A stretch of DNA of 16,710 nt, from NCBI GenBank assembly GCA_013821865.1, contig PNJM01000021.1:1-16710 (forward strand), written 5' to 3'. Source of the DNA: Rhodocyclaceae bacterium. GTDB taxonomy: Bacteria > Pseudomonadota > Gammaproteobacteria > Burkholderiales > Rhodocyclaceae. Shown here in pieces: positions 14,828 to 16,710 of the stretch; the stretch's first letter is position 1; each line of letters starts with the position of its first letter. The translations under genes were made by a program, and so were the position numbers. Below the pieces are notes generated by a model, which was not told where the DNA came from, did not search any database, and saw nothing but the letters and a program-made list of their open reading frames with translations.

Positions 14828-15907
14828 TTGCAGATAGATCTCTCCATATTCAACCCGAAGGCGCGCCCACTGCTGGGGCTGGACATCAGCTCGTCCTCGG
14901 TGAAGATGGTCGAGTTGTCTGAGCCGACGAAAGGGAGCTACCGGATCGAGCGGTACGCCATCGAGCCGTTGCCGCGCGATGCCGTCGTGGACGGCAACAT
15001 CGCAAACCTGGAGGCTGCCGCGGAAGCGGTGAAGCGTGCCTGGAAGCGCCTCGCCACCTCGACGAAATACGTTGCCCTGGCGCTGCCGGCAGCCGCGGTG
15101 ATCACCAAGAAAATCATCGTGCCTGCGGGGCTGCGCGAGCGTGAACTGGAGGTTCAGGTCGAGTCGGAGGCGAACCAGTACATCCCTTTTGCACTGGACG
15201 AAGTGAACCTCGATTTTCAGATCGCCGGGCCGGCGCCCAGCAGCCCGGAAGAGGTCGAGGTGCTGATTGCGGCCTCGCGGAAGGAGAAAGTCGAAGACCG
15301 CGTGGCGGTGGCCGAGGCGGCAGGACTGAAGGCATTGGTGATGGACGTCGAATCCTATGCCGCCCAGGCCGCCTTCGAGCTGGTGGAGCAGCAGCTGCCG
15401 GAGGGCGGCAAGAACCAGATCATCGCCCTGGTCGATGTCGGCGCCAACGTCATGAACGTGACGATCCTGCGCAACGACCAACCGGTGTATGCAAGGGAAC
15501 AGGCGTTCGGCGGCAGCCAGCTGACCCAGGACATCATGCGCCAGTACGGCCTGAGCCAGGAGGAAGCGGAAGCGGCCAAGCGTGCCGGCAATCTGCCCGA
15601 GAACTACGAGGCCGAATTGTTGCGGCCGTTCATGGACAACCTGGCGCTTGAAGTTTCGCGCGCCCTGCAGTTCTTTTTCACCTCGACCCAATACAACCAG
15701 GTCGACCATATCGTGCTGGCCGGTGGGTGTGCCGTGATACCCGGCCTTGATGAGACCGTCGGCAGCCGCAGCCAGATCAGCACGGTCGTTGCCAATCCGT
15801 TCGTGAACATGGCGCTGTCGCAGCGCATCAGGCCAAGAAATCTGGCCACCGATGCGCCCTCGCTTCTTGTCGCCTGCGGCCTTGCGCTGCGGAGGTTCGA
15901 CCAGTGA
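14828..15907 (+). CDS. pilM: PilM, actin-like type IV pilus assembly protein
   Basis: The protein has 359 residues and starts with TTG. The N-terminus reads QIDLSIFNPKARPLLGLDI, close to the PilM consensus. The actin-like ATP-binding motifs are present: phosphate-1 (LGLDISSSSVKMVELS, about 16-31), phosphate-2 (ALVDVGANVMNVTIL, about 198-213) and the adenosine motif (VLAGGCAVIPGL, about 296-307). PilM is cytoplasmic and binds the short N-terminal tail of PilN, forming the inner-membrane alignment complex PilMNOP of type IV pili used for twitching, adhesion and DNA uptake. Its stop overlaps the pilN GTG start by 4 bp. The gene is the first of the usual pilMNOPQ operon. Confidence 0.96.
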   Translation: MQIDLSIFNPKARPLLGLDISSSSVKMVELSEPTKGSYRIERYAIEPLPRDAVVDGNIANLEAAAEAVKRAWKRLATSTKYVALALPAAAVITKKIIVPAGLRERELEVQVESEANQYIPFALDEVNLDFQIAGPAPSSPEEVEVLIAASRKEKVEDRVAVAEAAGLKALVMDVESYAAQAAFELVEQQLPEGGKNQIIALVDVGANVMNVTILRNDQPVYAREQAFGGSQLTQDIMRQYGLSQEEAEAAKRAGNLPENYEAELLRPFMDNLALEVSRALQFFFTSTQYNQVDHIVLAGGCAVIPGLDETVGSRSQISTVVANPFVNMALSQRIRPRNLATDAPSLLVACGLALRRFDQ

Positions 15908-16512
15908 TCCGCATCAACCTGCTCCCGCACCGGGAAGAGAAGCGCAAGGCCCTGCGCCAGCAGTTCTATGCGCTGTCCGGCCTGATTGCCGTGCTCGCCG
16001 GGCTCATTGTCGTGATGGTCCATGGTGCCATCTCGGGCTACATCAGCCAGCAGGAAGGCAAGAATGCGTTCCTCAAGAAGGAGATCGCCTCCCTTGACAA
16101 GGAAATCGACGAAATCAAGCGCCTCAAGGAGCAGACCGACGCGCTGCTATCGCGCAAGCGCGTAATCGAATCGCTGCAGAGCAACCGCACCGAGACGGTA
16201 CGGCTGTTCAACGAGCTGGCGCGCCAGGTGCCCGATGGCATCTATCTCAAGTCGGTCAAGCAGACCGGGGCGAAGGTCAACGTCACCGGCTATGCCCAGT
16301 CGAATGCGCGCGTATCCACGCTCATGCGCAACCTGGAGGCTTCGCCGCTCATGGAGGCCCCCAATCTGGTGGAGATCAAGACGGTAGACGTCAAGCTCGG
16401 GGCCGCAACCCGCCGGCTGGCGGAATTCAACATGAATGTGGCGATTACGCGTGCGGCAGCGGAAGAAGCGAAGAAGGGCGCGCCGCCCCCCAGGCAGGAC
16501 AAGAAAGCATGA
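15904..16512 (+). CDS. pilN: PilN, type IV pilus alignment subcomplex protein
   Basis: The protein has 202 residues and starts with GTG inside the pilM stop (GTGA). The cytoplasmic tail IRINLLPHREEKR holds the INLLP motif that PilM binds. One membrane helix follows (about 24-47, SGLIAVLAGLIVVMVHGAISGYI), then a charged coiled coil (about 55-90, KKEIASLDKEIDEIKRLKEQ) and a periplasmic ferredoxin-like fold that pairs with PilO. The C-terminus is Lys/Pro-rich. Overlaps at both ends indicate tight translational coupling with pilM and pilO. Confidence 0.95.
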   Translation: MIRINLLPHREEKRKALRQQFYALSGLIAVLAGLIVVMVHGAISGYISQQEGKNAFLKKEIASLDKEIDEIKRLKEQTDALLSRKRVIESLQSNRTETVRLFNELARQVPDGIYLKSVKQTGAKVNVTGYAQSNARVSTLMRNLEASPLMEAPNLVEIKTVDVKLGAATRRLAEFNMNVAITRAAAEEAKKGAPPPRQDKKA

Positions 16513-16710
16513 AGAAGCCGAATCTGCCGACGATGCCGGCAATGCCGAAGTTCGACTTCAAGGCGACGATCGAGGACTTCAGGTCGCTCGATCCGAGAGA
16601 CGTCGGCAACTGGCCGCTGATCCCGCGCATCGTGATACTGGTTGGCCTGTTCGTTGCACTGCTTGTTGCCGGATGGTGGCTTGACTGGCGGACCCAGCTC
16701 GAAGAACTGG
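16509..16710 (+). CDS. pilO: PilO, type IV pilus alignment protein, partial
   Basis: The ATG at 16509 overlaps the pilN stop (ATGA), and the gene runs off the right edge after 67 codons. A Met/Pro-rich cytoplasmic stretch (KKPNLPTMPAMPKFDFKA) leads to LDPRDVGNWPLIPRI, a motif typical of beta- and gammaproteobacterial PilO. One membrane helix (about 42-60, IVILVGLFVALLVAGWWL) and the beginning of a coiled coil follow. PilO forms heterodimers with PilN in the periplasm. The identification rests on the N-terminus and the gene order. Confidence 0.9.
   Translation, partial: MKKPNLPTMPAMPKFDFKATIEDFRSLDPRDVGNWPLIPRIVILVGLFVALLVAGWWLDWRTQLEEL

Overview
The window is GC-rich, densely coded bacterial DNA. 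It most resembles a betaproteobacterium, probably of the Rhodocyclales type. The placement rests on protein character and on two gene neighbourhoods I know from that class: cyaY divergent from lptM-lysA, and a class A penicillin-binding protein divergent from pilMNO. It is an inference, not a database result.

Region 1 (1-6201) looks like a dedicated metal-uptake locus, most likely for copper. Two divergent transcription units share a 117-bp regulatory gap. Leftward are a secreted beta-propeller protein with Asp-boxes and cysteine/histidine clusters (CECC, CPHH) and, overlapping it by 4 bp, a thioredoxin-fold protein with a CSHC motif that runs off the window edge. Rightward are a TonB-dependent outer-membrane receptor, its own TonB, ExbB and ExbD, and a periplasmic PCu(A)C copper chaperone with a perfect H-X10-M-X21-H-X-M site. 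The receptor would import the ligand using TonB-ExbB-ExbD energy and the chaperone would carry copper in the periplasm. The propeller and thioredoxin-like proteins may bind the metal or handle thiols. The gap carries a perfect 17-bp dyad that could co-regulate both arms.

Region 2 (6211-11884) reads leftward: lptM, lysA (diaminopimelate decarboxylase), an RND-efflux periplasmic adaptor lipoprotein, and an HAE1-type RND pump. The pump frame is interrupted by one in-frame TAA at 7054-7056, which cuts a predicted 1016-residue protein at residue 747. Its 3' end converges on the copper chaperone gene, and a perfect 46-bp palindrome lies between them and covers the pump's natural stop codon.

Region 3 (11924-14613) holds cyaY (frataxin, rightward) and a PBP1A-type peptidoglycan synthase (leftward). 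Their stop codons overlap by 4 bp.

Region 4 (14614-16710) is a 214-bp intergenic region with a plausible sigma70-type promoter, followed by the start of the type IV pilus alignment operon: pilM (TTG start), pilN (GTG start) and a partial pilO, each overlapping the next by 4 bp.

I saw no tRNA, rRNA, CRISPR array, insertion sequence or prophage. No stretch over 300 bp lacks a gene. The locus with most novelty is the copper-type TonB system with its CECC/CPHH propeller partner. The most concrete anomaly is the broken RND pump.
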